Source: an uncultured Flavonifractor sp. (lineage in GTDB: Bacteria > Bacillota > Clostridia > Oscillospirales > Oscillospiraceae). From it: a stretch of 64,000 nt of DNA. How positions within the stretch are numbered: position 1 is the first letter of the stretch; the number at the start of each line of letters is the position of its first letter. The position numbers and the translations under genes are program-made. Below, piece by piece: positions 10,830-18,267 of the stretch. The notes below the pieces were generated by a model. The model did not search any database. It saw only the letters and a program-made list of their open reading frames with translations, and was not told the origin of the DNA. The stretch covers positions 1-64,000 of the forward strand of contig CALWXT010000004.1 of NCBI GenBank assembly GCA_944385575.1, in the 5' to 3' direction.

Positions 10830-11134
10830 AAGACGAAGTCATGCGGGCACAGGCCAGGAATATTGCGGAACTGATGGCGCAGCTTGCAAATGAAAACCGA
10901 CTGCTTCTGCTGTGCGCCCTGATGGAGGGGCCGATGACAGTGGGCGAGCTGGCAGGGGAGGTCCCCAATATCACAGCGCCCGCCCTTTCCCAGCATCTTC
11001 ACCGCCTGCGAGAGGCCGGGCTGGTTCAGTCTGAAAAACAGGGTCAATATGTTCGTTACTCGCTGAAAGACCCGCGGCTGCATGCGCTGATGCAGGTCCT
11101 GAAGCAGGAGTATTGTACGTCGGATGGTCAATAG
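10826..11134 (+). CDS. ArsR-family transcriptional regulator
   Basis: 102-residue winged-helix regulator with the ArsR pattern: LANENRLLLLCALMEGPMTV, then the recognition helix in ALSQHLHRLREAGLV and the wing EKQGQYVRYSL. The usual alpha-3 metal motif CVC is absent; the only cysteines are in helix 2 and near the C terminus, so a metal or redox signal is uncertain. The ATG at 10826 overlaps the upstream stop and has GGAGGG 8 bases before it. It probably represses its own operon through the repeats at 9958-9981. Confidence 0.9.
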   Translation: MKDEVMRAQARNIAELMAQLANENRLLLLCALMEGPMTVGELAGEVPNITAPALSQHLHRLREAGLVQSEKQGQYVRYSLKDPRLHALMQVLKQEYCTSDGQ

Positions 11135-11136
11135 GC

Positions 11137-11180
11137 AAAGTGCCGGTCTGCTGCTGCGGGCCGGCGCTTTATTTTGGTTT
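11137..11180 (+). terminator. Intrinsic terminator after the ArsR gene
   Basis: AAAGTGCCGG pairs with CCGGCGCTTT (one G-U) around a GC-rich loop and is followed by a T-rich run ATTTTGGTTT. It directly follows the ArsR stop. Confidence 0.8.
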
Positions 11181-11208
11181 GTCACGTCGTGGCCCGATGT
11201 GCTATAAT
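11179..11208 (+). promoter_or_regulatory. Promoter of the nuclease lipoprotein gene
   Basis: TTGTCA (11179-11184) and a perfect TATAAT (11203-11208) with an 18-base spacer, 34 bases upstream of the start codon at 11242. Confidence 0.75.
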
Positions 11209-11241
11209 GCTCAGGTATCCCTAGGAAAAGAGGTTGACCCT

Positions 11242-12129
11242 ATGAAACGAGCTCGCGCCTGTTTATTGATTCTGACATTGCTCTGCACATTTCTGTGCGG
11301 CTGTGAATTTCTCGCTCCTTCCGCTTCCATTCCGTCTTATACCCTGGATGATCTGCCGGACTATTCCGGAGAACCCTATGTGGTCCTCAACGAGAATCAG
11401 CCGGATTTCCCGGAGGCGGATTATACCACCAATTCCTTTGAGACTTACAGCCCTTTGGATGAATTGGGTCGCTGCGGGACAGCCTATGCCAATATCGGCA
11501 CCGATCTGATGCCCACCGAGGAGCGGGGGAGCATCGGACAAGTGAAGCCCTCCGGCTGGCATACGGTCAAGTACGACTGCGTAGATGGGAAATACCTCTA
11601 CAATCGCTGCCATCTGATCGGCTACCAGTTGGCAGGAGAGAACGCCAACGAGGAAAACCTGATTACCGGCACCCGTTATCTCAACGTAACAGGCATGCTG
11701 CCCTTTGAGGATCAGGTGGCTGACTACGTACAGGAGACAGATAACCATGTGCTTTACCGGGTCACCCCTATCTATGAGGGGGACAATCTTCTGGCCAGCG
11801 GTGTGGTGATGGAGGCCGAGAGCGTGGAGGATGATGGACAAGGCGTGCGCTTCTGTGTTTACGTCTACAACGTCCAGCCCGGGGTGGCTATCGACTACGC
11901 CACAGGGGAGAGCTGGCTGGAATCTGAGACTCGGCCGACGGAGTCACCCACCGAAACAGCTGCAGCTGAGGGGGAGCACTATGTGCTCAATACCAGCTCC
12001 ATGAAATTTCATCTGCCGACCTGCTCCGGAGTGGAGAGCATGAGCTCTGACAACCGCCAGGACTATACCGGTTCCCGTCAGGATCTGCTGGATCAGGGGT
12101 ATTCTCCCTGCGGGACCTGCAAACCTTAA
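11242..12129 (+). CDS. Secreted DNA/RNA non-specific endonuclease, lipoprotein
   Basis: 295-residue protein with a lipoprotein signal: a short basic N terminus, a hydrophobic stretch and the lipobox LCGC, lipid-anchored Cys at about residue 17. The central domain is of the DNA/RNA non-specific endonuclease type (beta-beta-alpha metal fold) with the active-site region YNRCHLIGYQL, metal Asn in NEENLITGT, and TRYLNV. The C-terminal 45 residues (YVLNTSSMKFHLPTC ... SPCGTC) form a Cys-containing module found attached to such nucleases. Likely role is degradation or uptake of extracellular DNA at the cell surface. The start has its own promoter and a weak ribosome site. Confidence 0.87.
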   Translation: MKRARACLLILTLLCTFLCGCEFLAPSASIPSYTLDDLPDYSGEPYVVLNENQPDFPEADYTTNSFETYSPLDELGRCGTAYANIGTDLMPTEERGSIGQVKPSGWHTVKYDCVDGKYLYNRCHLIGYQLAGENANEENLITGTRYLNVTGMLPFEDQVADYVQETDNHVLYRVTPIYEGDNLLASGVVMEAESVEDDGQGVRFCVYVYNVQPGVAIDYATGESWLESETRPTESPTETAAAEGEHYVLNTSSMKFHLPTCSGVESMSSDNRQDYTGSRQDLLDQGYSPCGTCKP

Positions 12130-12144
12130 GGAAGAAGGACAACC

Positions 12145-13425
12145 ATGGGAGATATCGTTACTCTGTTTGGGGAGATGGTACAGAAGGCGTGCCGTAAAGA
12201 TCCGCTGGCGGCTCGCCGGCTGCTGCGCTTTGGGTACCAGGCCAAGAAGCTGCAGCTCATGGCCATGCCTGGGAGACACACCACAAAGGCGGCCCAGATG
12301 GCAGCGGTTCAGACCATGGCTTCCATGATCGCGCCCCTGGCCCATCCCGAGCGGGCGGCCATGGTCAGCCTGTTCCTGCCCTGTGAGCCGCTTCAGGTGG
12401 TGGGGCTGCACCCGTATTCCTGCGAAGGGTTCGGCTGCTTTTTGGCCGGGACTCAGGCTGAACAGGAGTTCCTGCACTATGCCGAGAGTGAGGGCCTGCC
12501 AGAGACCTTTTGTTCCTATCATAAAATCTTTATTGGGGCGGCAGAAAAGGGACTGATGCCCAAGCCTCGCTTTATTCTCAATACCACTTTGGCATGTGAC
12601 GCCAATCTGCTCACCTTCCGGCGCATGGCGGAACACTTCCAGGTGCCCCAGTTTGTGGTGGATGTGCCCTATGAACCAAATGAGGATGGGGTGCGCTATG
12701 TGGCGGATCAGCTTCGGGAGATGGTCCGTTTTGTAGAGAAGCAGACGGGTCAGCAGATTCCGGATGACCGCCTCAGCGAGGCAGTGGCACGCAGCCAGCG
12801 CAGCATGGACCAGTTTGACCGGTACATGACCCTTCGGGCGGATAAAAAAATTCTGGGAGAGCTGACGGGGGAGATGTTCTCTGCCTTTGCCCTCCACACG
12901 CTGCTGGGTACACCGGAGACGGAAGCCTACACCAGTCAGTGCCTGAAAGAGATCCCGGGGGCACAGCCGGCCTCTGGTGTTCGCCTGCTCTGGATGCACA
13001 CCACGCCTTTCTGGGTAGAACCGCTCCGACAGGTGACCGATTTCAATCCCGATGTACAGGTGGTGGCCTGCGACATGTGCTTTGAGGGCTTTGTCAAAGC
13101 GGTCCCCTCAAACCCCTATGACGCCATGGCCCGGCGGGTGGTATATTCCGCTTTTAACGGGCCGGTAACCCGGCGCATCCAGAGAGGCATCGAGGCTGCC
13201 CGCCAGGTAAAGGCCGATGGTGTGGTGTGGTTCTGTCACTGGGGCTGCAAGCACACCCTGGGCGGTGCACAGCTGGCCAAGGAACAGTTTGAGGCAGCTG
13301 GTCTGCCCTGCCTGGTGCTGGACGGAGATGGCTGTGACCGCAGCCACGGCGGCGAGGGCCAGCTGGCCACCCGTATGGATGCCTTTGTGGAGATGCTTCG
13401 TGCGGAAAGGGGGGAAGTGGTATGA
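12145..13425 (+). CDS. 2-hydroxyacyl-CoA dehydratase-type component (COG1775 family)
   Basis: 426-residue member of the 2-hydroxyacyl-CoA dehydratase D-component family, which includes HgdA/HgdB, FldB/FldC, BcrB/BcrC and the double-cubane cluster proteins. Cysteines for an iron-sulfur cluster are visible in PYSCEGFGC, ACDMCFEG, FCHWGCKH and DGDGCD. These enzymes need one-electron activation by an ATPase, and that partner is encoded next door with coupled translation (ATGA overlap). The substrate cannot be assigned: no CoA-transferase or acyl-CoA dehydrogenase gene is adjacent. A double-cubane-type small-molecule reductase is an alternative. Confidence 0.85.
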   Translation: MGDIVTLFGEMVQKACRKDPLAARRLLRFGYQAKKLQLMAMPGRHTTKAAQMAAVQTMASMIAPLAHPERAAMVSLFLPCEPLQVVGLHPYSCEGFGCFLAGTQAEQEFLHYAESEGLPETFCSYHKIFIGAAEKGLMPKPRFILNTTLACDANLLTFRRMAEHFQVPQFVVDVPYEPNEDGVRYVADQLREMVRFVEKQTGQQIPDDRLSEAVARSQRSMDQFDRYMTLRADKKILGELTGEMFSAFALHTLLGTPETEAYTSQCLKEIPGAQPASGVRLLWMHTTPFWVEPLRQVTDFNPDVQVVACDMCFEGFVKAVPSNPYDAMARRVVYSAFNGPVTRRIQRGIEAARQVKADGVVWFCHWGCKHTLGGAQLAKEQFEAAGLPCLVLDGDGCDRSHGGEGQLATRMDAFVEMLRAERGEVV

Positions 13426-15077
13426 GTACCACCTGGTATATCTGCAAATATACCCCCGTGGAGCTGCTGGAGGCCCTGGGCGGGGACTGTCAGGTGCTGG
13501 ACTACATGCCGGAGAACTTCGATCTCAGCGACGAGGTAAGCCACCCTAATCTCTGCGGATTTGGCAAGGCCGTTATTGAGGCATGCATGGAAGGTAAGGT
13601 AAAAGAACTGGTGCTGGTCAACTGCTGTGACACCATCCGCAGCGCCTACGATGTGCTGCTGGCCCATGGGAAGCTGGAATTCCTCTTTATGTTGGACATG
13701 CTCCACTGCGGAGATTCCTGCGCCAGGGAAAAGACCAAACGAGAGCTGCTGCGGTTGGCGGAAGCGTATGCGGCCTATAAGGGAACACAGTTCCAGCCCC
13801 AGCGCTTCCGGGAAGCTTTCTGCCCGGTTTCCAGGCCATCAGAGCCTTATCTCAGCGTTCTGGGCGGCCGGGTAGGGGAGGGACTCTTTAAACAGATAGA
13901 ACAGACCATGCCACTGCCGGTGCGCAACGACACCTGCGTCCATAACCGGAGCGTCTGCCCGCCGCCTGACGGCTTGGACGGATTGGATGCGCTGATGGAG
14001 TGGTATGCCGGGGAGCTGCTGGGTCAGCTGCCCTGTATGCGCATGACCGATGCCGCAGGCCGGAAGCGCCTGTATCAGGACCCCCATCTCCAAGGGGTTA
14101 TTTATCACACAGTGAAATTCTGTGACTATTACGGATTCGAATATTCCCAGCTGCGGCGGGAGCTGAGTGTGCCCATGCTGAAGGTGGAGTCGGACTACAC
14201 CCTTCAGAGCAGCGGGCAGCTCCGTACCCGGCTGGAGGCCTTTGCTGAAAGCCTGGCACCCCAGGACCAGAGAAAGGGGAGGAAACACATGAGCGGGAAT
14301 GGATATTATGTGGGTATCGACAGCGGTTCCACCAGCACGGATGTGGCCATTCTGGACAAGGACAAGCATATTGTGGCCCAGGTGATCCTGCCCACTGGTG
14401 CGGGAGCCGCCGCCGGCGCCGAGCGGGCCCTGGAGCAGGCTTTGGAGCAGGCGGGCCTGAAGATGGAGGATATTTCTGCCACTGTTACCACAGGCTATGG
14501 CCGGAGTGCCATTCAGCAGGGCGATAAGTCCATCACTGAGATCACATGTCACGCCAAGGGCGCCCATTTCCTGGACCCGGAAGTGCGCACCATCATCGAC
14601 ATCGGCGGACAGGACAGCAAGGTGATCCGAGTGGATGAGCAGGGTAATGTGGTCAACTTCGTTATGAACGACAAGTGTGCCGCAGGTACAGGGCGGTTCC
14701 TAGAACTGATGGCCCGTACTTTGGAGCTGTCCATGGATGAGATGAGCACCGCCGGGCTGAACTGGAAGGAGGACATCACCATTTCCAGCATGTGCACCGT
14801 GTTTGCTGAATCAGAAGTGGTTTCCCTTATTGCCCAAAACAAGTCCCGGGCGGACATCATCCACGGCCTGAACGAGTCGGTGGCATCTAAGACCTACGCC
14901 CTCTGTCGGCGGATCGGCGGGGAGCCGGTCTATATGATGACCGGCGGCGTGTCCAAAAACCAGGGGGTAGCCCAGGCGATCCAGCGTAAGCTGGGGGCGG
15001 AGCTGCGCATCTCTGACCAGGCACAGCTCAACGGCGCTTTGGGAGCAGCCCTGTTTGCCATGGAGCTGGACGGATAA
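13422..15077 (+). CDS. Fusion of a 2-hydroxyacyl-CoA dehydratase-like subunit with its ATP-dependent activator
   Basis: 551 residues in one frame. Residues 1-289 are a compact second COG1775-type subunit (NLCGFGKAV, NCCDTIR, KFCDYYGFEY, ESDYT ... GQLRTRLEAF). Residues 290-551 are a complete BadF/BcrA/HgdC-type activator: GIDSGSTSTDVA phosphate loop, IDIGGQDSK, and cluster cysteines in NDKCAAGTGRF and SSMCTVFAE. The activator has the usual stand-alone length of about 260 residues. It begins at an internal ATG (14289) preceded by AAAGGGGAGG, so separate activator could also be made. A fused subunit/activator is unusual; activators are normally separate dimeric proteins. Confidence 0.85.
   Translation: MSTTWYICKYTPVELLEALGGDCQVLDYMPENFDLSDEVSHPNLCGFGKAVIEACMEGKVKELVLVNCCDTIRSAYDVLLAHGKLEFLFMLDMLHCGDSCAREKTKRELLRLAEAYAAYKGTQFQPQRFREAFCPVSRPSEPYLSVLGGRVGEGLFKQIEQTMPLPVRNDTCVHNRSVCPPPDGLDGLDALMEWYAGELLGQLPCMRMTDAAGRKRLYQDPHLQGVIYHTVKFCDYYGFEYSQLRRELSVPMLKVESDYTLQSSGQLRTRLEAFAESLAPQDQRKGRKHMSGNGYYVGIDSGSTSTDVAILDKDKHIVAQVILPTGAGAAAGAERALEQALEQAGLKMEDISATVTTGYGRSAIQQGDKSITEITCHAKGAHFLDPEVRTIIDIGGQDSKVIRVDEQGNVVNFVMNDKCAAGTGRFLELMARTLELSMDEMSTAGLNWKEDITISSMCTVFAESEVVSLIAQNKSRADIIHGLNESVASKTYALCRRIGGEPVYMMTGGVSKNQGVAQAIQRKLGAELRISDQAQLNGALGAALFAMELDG
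14274..14291 (+). promoter_or_regulatory. Internal ribosome site and start within the dehydratase-activator fusion
   Basis: AAAGGGGAGG (14274-14282 region) lies six bases before an in-frame ATG at 14289, exactly at the domain border. It encodes the linker RKGRKH in the fused frame. It would allow a 262-residue activator to be produced independently. Confidence 0.6.
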
Positions 15078-15081
15078 AAAC

Positions 15082-15112
15082 ACCGGGGAGGCATTGCCTC
15101 CCCGGTATTTCT
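15082..15112 (+). terminator. Intrinsic terminator after the dehydratase-activator fusion
   Basis: Eleven-base arms 15082-15092 and 15096-15106 (ACCGGGGAGGC/GCCTCCCCGGT) followed by ATTTCTTT. Located 5 bases after the stop; it may also serve the convergent cotJC half, which ends at 15113. Confidence 0.88.
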
Positions 15113-15532
15113 TTACGCCTTGCTGTCGAAGGCGGGATTGGTATAGTAGACGTTCTTTTGATCCATTTTTTCCTTGGCCAGGCGCACCGCCTCGCCAAAG
15201 CGCTGGAAATGGACGATCTCCCGGGCACGCAGGAACTTGATGACGTTGCTTACGTCTGGATCGTCGCTGAGCCGCAGGATGTTGTCATAGGTTACCCGAG
15301 CCTTCTGCTCCGCGGCCATATTCTCCGTAAGGTCGGCGATTACGTCGCCCTTGACGCCGATGCCGGCGGCGTTCCAGGGGGCACCGGAGGCGGCCGTGGG
15401 GTAGATGCCCGTGGTGTGATCCACGAAATAGGGGGCAAAGCCGCTGGTTTTGATCTGATCCTCGGTCAGATTACGGGTCAGCTGATGCACGATGGCTCCG
15501 ATCATCTCCAGGTGGCCCAATTCCTCAGTACC
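15113..15532 (-). CDS. cotJC: CotJC, C-terminal part of the interrupted spore coat gene
   Basis: Encodes about 139 residues matching the C-terminal two thirds of CotJC, a manganese-catalase-fold inner coat protein: GTEELGHLEM, GAIVHQL, KGDVIADL, AAEQKARVTYDN, REIVHFQRFGEA. The N-terminal third lies at 21286-21479 on the same strand. This part has no ribosome site of its own; the frame only continues upstream into element DNA as far as an ATG at 15553. The break falls in the GTEE..HLEM metal-ligand region, so neither half can form the dimetal site alone. Joining at the direct repeat gives a 200-residue protein, the normal family length. Confidence 0.9.
   Translation of the reverse strand, partial: GTEELGHLEMIGAIVHQLTRNLTEDQIKTSGFAPYFVDHTTGIYPTAASGAPWNAAGIGVKGDVIADLTENMAAEQKARVTYDNILRLSDDPDVSNVIKFLRAREIVHFQRFGEAVRLAKEKMDQKNVYYTNPAFDSKA
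15522..15532. repeat. Left junction (att-like) direct repeat of the cotJC element
   Basis: TCCTCAGTACC; matches TCCTCGGTACC at 21286-21296 except for one central base. DNA to the left is cotJC, DNA to the right is element. On the coding strand the variable base is the third base of a Thr codon (ACT or ACC), so recombination in either flank restores Gly-Thr-Glu-Glu. Confidence 0.85.
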
Positions 15533-15552
15533 TGGTGAGGAAGCGGGCTCCA

Positions 15553-15581
15553 TTGACGGAGCTCGTCCCGCAGATTATAAT
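15553..15581 (+). promoter_or_regulatory. Promoter just inside the left end of the element
   Basis: TTGACG (15553-15558) and a perfect TATAAT (15576-15581) with a 17-base spacer, 21 bases inside the left repeat and 35 bases before the alcohol dehydrogenase start. It should drive the cargo genes in vegetative cells, independently of the host site. Confidence 0.8.
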
Positions 15582-15616
15582 AGAACCACTGTGAAAACAC
15601 TCAGGAGGGAAGGCCC

Positions 15617-16666
15617 ATGCTGGCTTATACGTATATCAGACAGGGAACTTTTCAGCTGCTGGACAAGCCGAAGCCGGTTCTGCTCCACCCGCGGGACGCC
15701 ATTGTCAAGGTTACGCTGGGCAGCATCTGCACCAGTGATCTGCACATCAAGCATGGCTCTGTACTACGGGCGGTGCCAGGCATTACGGTAGGCCACGAAA
15801 TGGTGGGTATCGTGGAACAGGTAGGAGAGGCCGTCAGCAGCGTTAGACCCGGTGACCGGGTGGCAGTAAATGTAGAGACTTTCTGCGGCCAGTGTTTCTT
15901 CTGCCAAAACGGCTGGGTCAACAACTGTACCGATCCAAACGGTGGTTGGGCGCTGGGCTGTCGAATCGACGGCGGACAGGCGGAATATGTACGGGTGCCC
16001 TATGCCGACCAGGGCCTGACCCGTATACCGGATTCTGTCACAGATCTTCAGGCGCTGCTGGTGGGTGACGTGCTGGCCACCGGCTATTGGGCAGCTAAGA
16101 TTTCCGAGATCCGCTCTGGCGACACAGTACTGATTCTGGGTGCCGGACCGACAGGTATTTGCACCTTACAGTGTGTGCGCCTGTACAACCCCGAGAAGAT
16201 CATCGTCTGTGATATAGACCCGACCCGGCTTCGTTTTGTTCAGGAGCATTACCCGGATGTCCTCACTGTCCTGCCGGAGCAAGTGGATGCATTTACACAG
16301 GCCAATAGCTGCCATGGAGGAGCCGATGTGGTGTTGGAGGTAGCCGGAAGTCCGGACACCTTCCGCATGGCCTGGAAATGCGCCCGTCCTAACGCGGTGG
16401 TTACGGTGGTGGCACTTTACGACGGTCCTCAGGTGCTTCCTCTGCCGGATATGTACGGCAAGAACCTGACCTTCAAGACTGGCGGTGTAGATGGGTGCAA
16501 CTGCAATGAAACTCTGGCTTTGATTGCAGAAGGAAAGCTGGACACTGTTCCCCTCATTACCCATAACTATCCCCTCAGCCGCATCGAGGAGGCCTATGAT
16601 CTTTTCGAGCACCGGAAGGACGGCGTAATCAAAGTCGCTGTCCGACCGGACGGGACAGGAGAGTGA
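15617..16666 (+). CDS. Zinc-dependent alcohol dehydrogenase (MDR family), element cargo
   Basis: 349-residue medium-chain dehydrogenase/reductase. Catalytic zinc ligands are visible in ICTSD (Cys near residue 38) and GHE; the structural zinc site has four Cys in FCGQCFFCQNGWVNNC. The NAD(P) loop is GAGPTG (about residues 175-180). It resembles threonine/sorbitol-dehydrogenase-like members acting on secondary alcohols, but the substrate is not predictable. The ATG at 15617 follows AGGAGGGA. It is the first gene of the cotJC-interrupting element and is driven by the promoter at 15553-15581. Confidence 0.9.
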   Translation: MLAYTYIRQGTFQLLDKPKPVLLHPRDAIVKVTLGSICTSDLHIKHGSVLRAVPGITVGHEMVGIVEQVGEAVSSVRPGDRVAVNVETFCGQCFFCQNGWVNNCTDPNGGWALGCRIDGGQAEYVRVPYADQGLTRIPDSVTDLQALLVGDVLATGYWAAKISEIRSGDTVLILGAGPTGICTLQCVRLYNPEKIIVCDIDPTRLRFVQEHYPDVLTVLPEQVDAFTQANSCHGGADVVLEVAGSPDTFRMAWKCARPNAVVTVVALYDGPQVLPLPDMYGKNLTFKTGGVDGCNCNETLALIAEGKLDTVPLITHNYPLSRIEEAYDLFEHRKDGVIKVAVRPDGTGE

Positions 16667-16675
16667 GGGCAGGTT

Positions 16676-17425
16676 ATGCGGCTTATCATTTCACCGGCCA
16701 AAAAAATGAAGGTCGATACGGACACACTACCTTGGGAATCGTTGCCAATCTTCATTGATAAAGCGGAAATACTTTACGAAAAGCTTCGTTCCATGCCCTA
16801 TGAGGAGCTGAAAAAGCTCTGGAAATGCAACGATCAGATTGCTGCCCTCAATGCAGAGCGGCTGAAGACCTATGACCTGCGCACCAATCTGACCCCCGCA
16901 ATTCTGGCCTATGAAGGCATTCAATACCGGTACATGGCACCCGGCGTCTTTACCAGTGATGCGTTCCGCTATGTGCAGGAGCATCTGCGCATTCTCTCTG
17001 GACTGTATGGTCTGCTGCGACCCTTTGACGGGGTGATCCCGTACCGGCTGGAAATGCAGGCTAAGCTAAATATTTGTAAAACAAAGGACCTTTATGGCTA
17101 CTGGGGCAGAACGATTGCAGACCAGCTCTATTGCGAAACAGACTGCATTGTCAACCTGGCATCCAAGGAATACAGCAGCTGTGTCTCCCGCTGGCAGAAG
17201 CCAGGGACGCGGTTTATTACCTGTGTGTTCGGGGAGGAGCAGGATGGTAAAATCGTGGAAAAGGGGACCCTTTGCAAGATGGCGCGGGGTGAAATGGTGC
17301 GGTATCTGGCAGAGATACAGGCCGGAGAGCCGGAGGCAATGCAGGGGTTTTCCCGACTGAACTATGCTTTTTCCGCAGAGCACTCCGACCCATCTACTTA
17401 TGTCTTTTTATTGGGAGGCACATAA
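16676..17425 (+). CDS. yaaA: Peroxide stress protein YaaA (DUF328)
   Basis: 249-residue YaaA family protein, in Escherichia coli linked to lowering free intracellular iron during peroxide stress. Family motifs: ISPAKKM at the N terminus, YEGIQYRYM, LSGLYGLLRPFD, and NLASKEYS. It starts 10 bases after the dehydrogenase stop, with a weak GGCAGG ribosome site. The stop overlaps the next start (TAATG). Normally a core gene, it is carried here as element cargo. Confidence 0.93.
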   Translation: MRLIISPAKKMKVDTDTLPWESLPIFIDKAEILYEKLRSMPYEELKKLWKCNDQIAALNAERLKTYDLRTNLTPAILAYEGIQYRYMAPGVFTSDAFRYVQEHLRILSGLYGLLRPFDGVIPYRLEMQAKLNICKTKDLYGYWGRTIADQLYCETDCIVNLASKEYSSCVSRWQKPGTRFITCVFGEEQDGKIVEKGTLCKMARGEMVRYLAEIQAGEPEAMQGFSRLNYAFSAEHSDPSTYVFLLGGT

Positions 17426-18255
17426 TGGCCAATATTATAGAGATCCATAACCTCTCCGACCCTGCACTGGCGGCGTATACCCAGCTTACCCACGCCCAGC
17501 TGCGCAACCGACTGGAACCGGAAAAGGGCATTTTCATTGCAGAGAGTACGAAGGTGATCGCCTGTGCGCTGCGTGCGGGTTGTCAGCCTGTTTCCGCCCT
17601 GATGGAACGAAACCATATCCAGTCCTTTTTGGCGCACGTGCCGGAGCAGTACGCTGATATTCCCATCTATACCGCGGATCGAGAAGTGCTGGCGGGACTG
17701 ACCGGCTATCAGGTGACCAGGGGTGTGCTGTGCGCTATGCTGCGCCCTGTTCAGCCAAGTGTAGAGGAGCTCTGCCGGACGGCCCGCCGGATTGCTGTGC
17801 TGGAGGATATCACGGATGCCACCAATGTGGGCGCTATCTTCCGCTCGGCCGCTGCCCTCGGCATGGATGGGGTGCTGGTCACTCCCAGCTGCTGTGACCC
17901 TCTTTACCGGCGCGCTGTACGTGTCAGCATGGGCACCGTGTTTCAGATCCCCTGGGCTCAGATCGGCAGCGAGCCGTCCCAGTGGCCACAGCCCGGGCTT
18001 TCCCGTTTAAATGAAATGGGATTCCGAACGGTGGCGATGGCGCTGACTGACGAATCCGTCTCGATTGATGATCCCGTGCTGGCGCAGGAGGAGAAGCTGG
18101 CCATTATATTGGGTACCGAGGGAGACGGCCTTTCTGCCCATACCATCGCAGGCTGTGACTATACTGCCCGCATTCCCATGCTCCACGGGGTGGATTCCCT
18201 GAACGTGGCTGCGGCCGGCGCGGTAATCTTCTGGCAGCTCCGCCCACGCACCTGA
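17425..18255 (+). CDS. TrmH/SpoU-family RNA 2'-O-ribose methyltransferase
   Basis: 276-residue SPOUT enzyme using S-adenosylmethionine to methylate rRNA or tRNA ribose. An N-terminal substrate-binding region (IFIAESTKVI) precedes the knotted catalytic domain. Its motifs are DITDATNVGAIFRSAAALG (motif 1), ILGTEGDGL (motif 2) and HGVDSLNVAAAGAV (motif 3). The ATG overlaps the yaaA stop, so the genes are translated together. Exact target unknown. Confidence 0.92.
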   Translation: MANIIEIHNLSDPALAAYTQLTHAQLRNRLEPEKGIFIAESTKVIACALRAGCQPVSALMERNHIQSFLAHVPEQYADIPIYTADREVLAGLTGYQVTRGVLCAMLRPVQPSVEELCRTARRIAVLEDITDATNVGAIFRSAAALGMDGVLVTPSCCDPLYRRAVRVSMGTVFQIPWAQIGSEPSQWPQPGLSRLNEMGFRTVAMALTDESVSIDDPVLAQEEKLAIILGTEGDGLSAHTIAGCDYTARIPMLHGVDSLNVAAAGAVIFWQLRPRT

Positions 18256-18267
18256 CAGGAGCGACCA

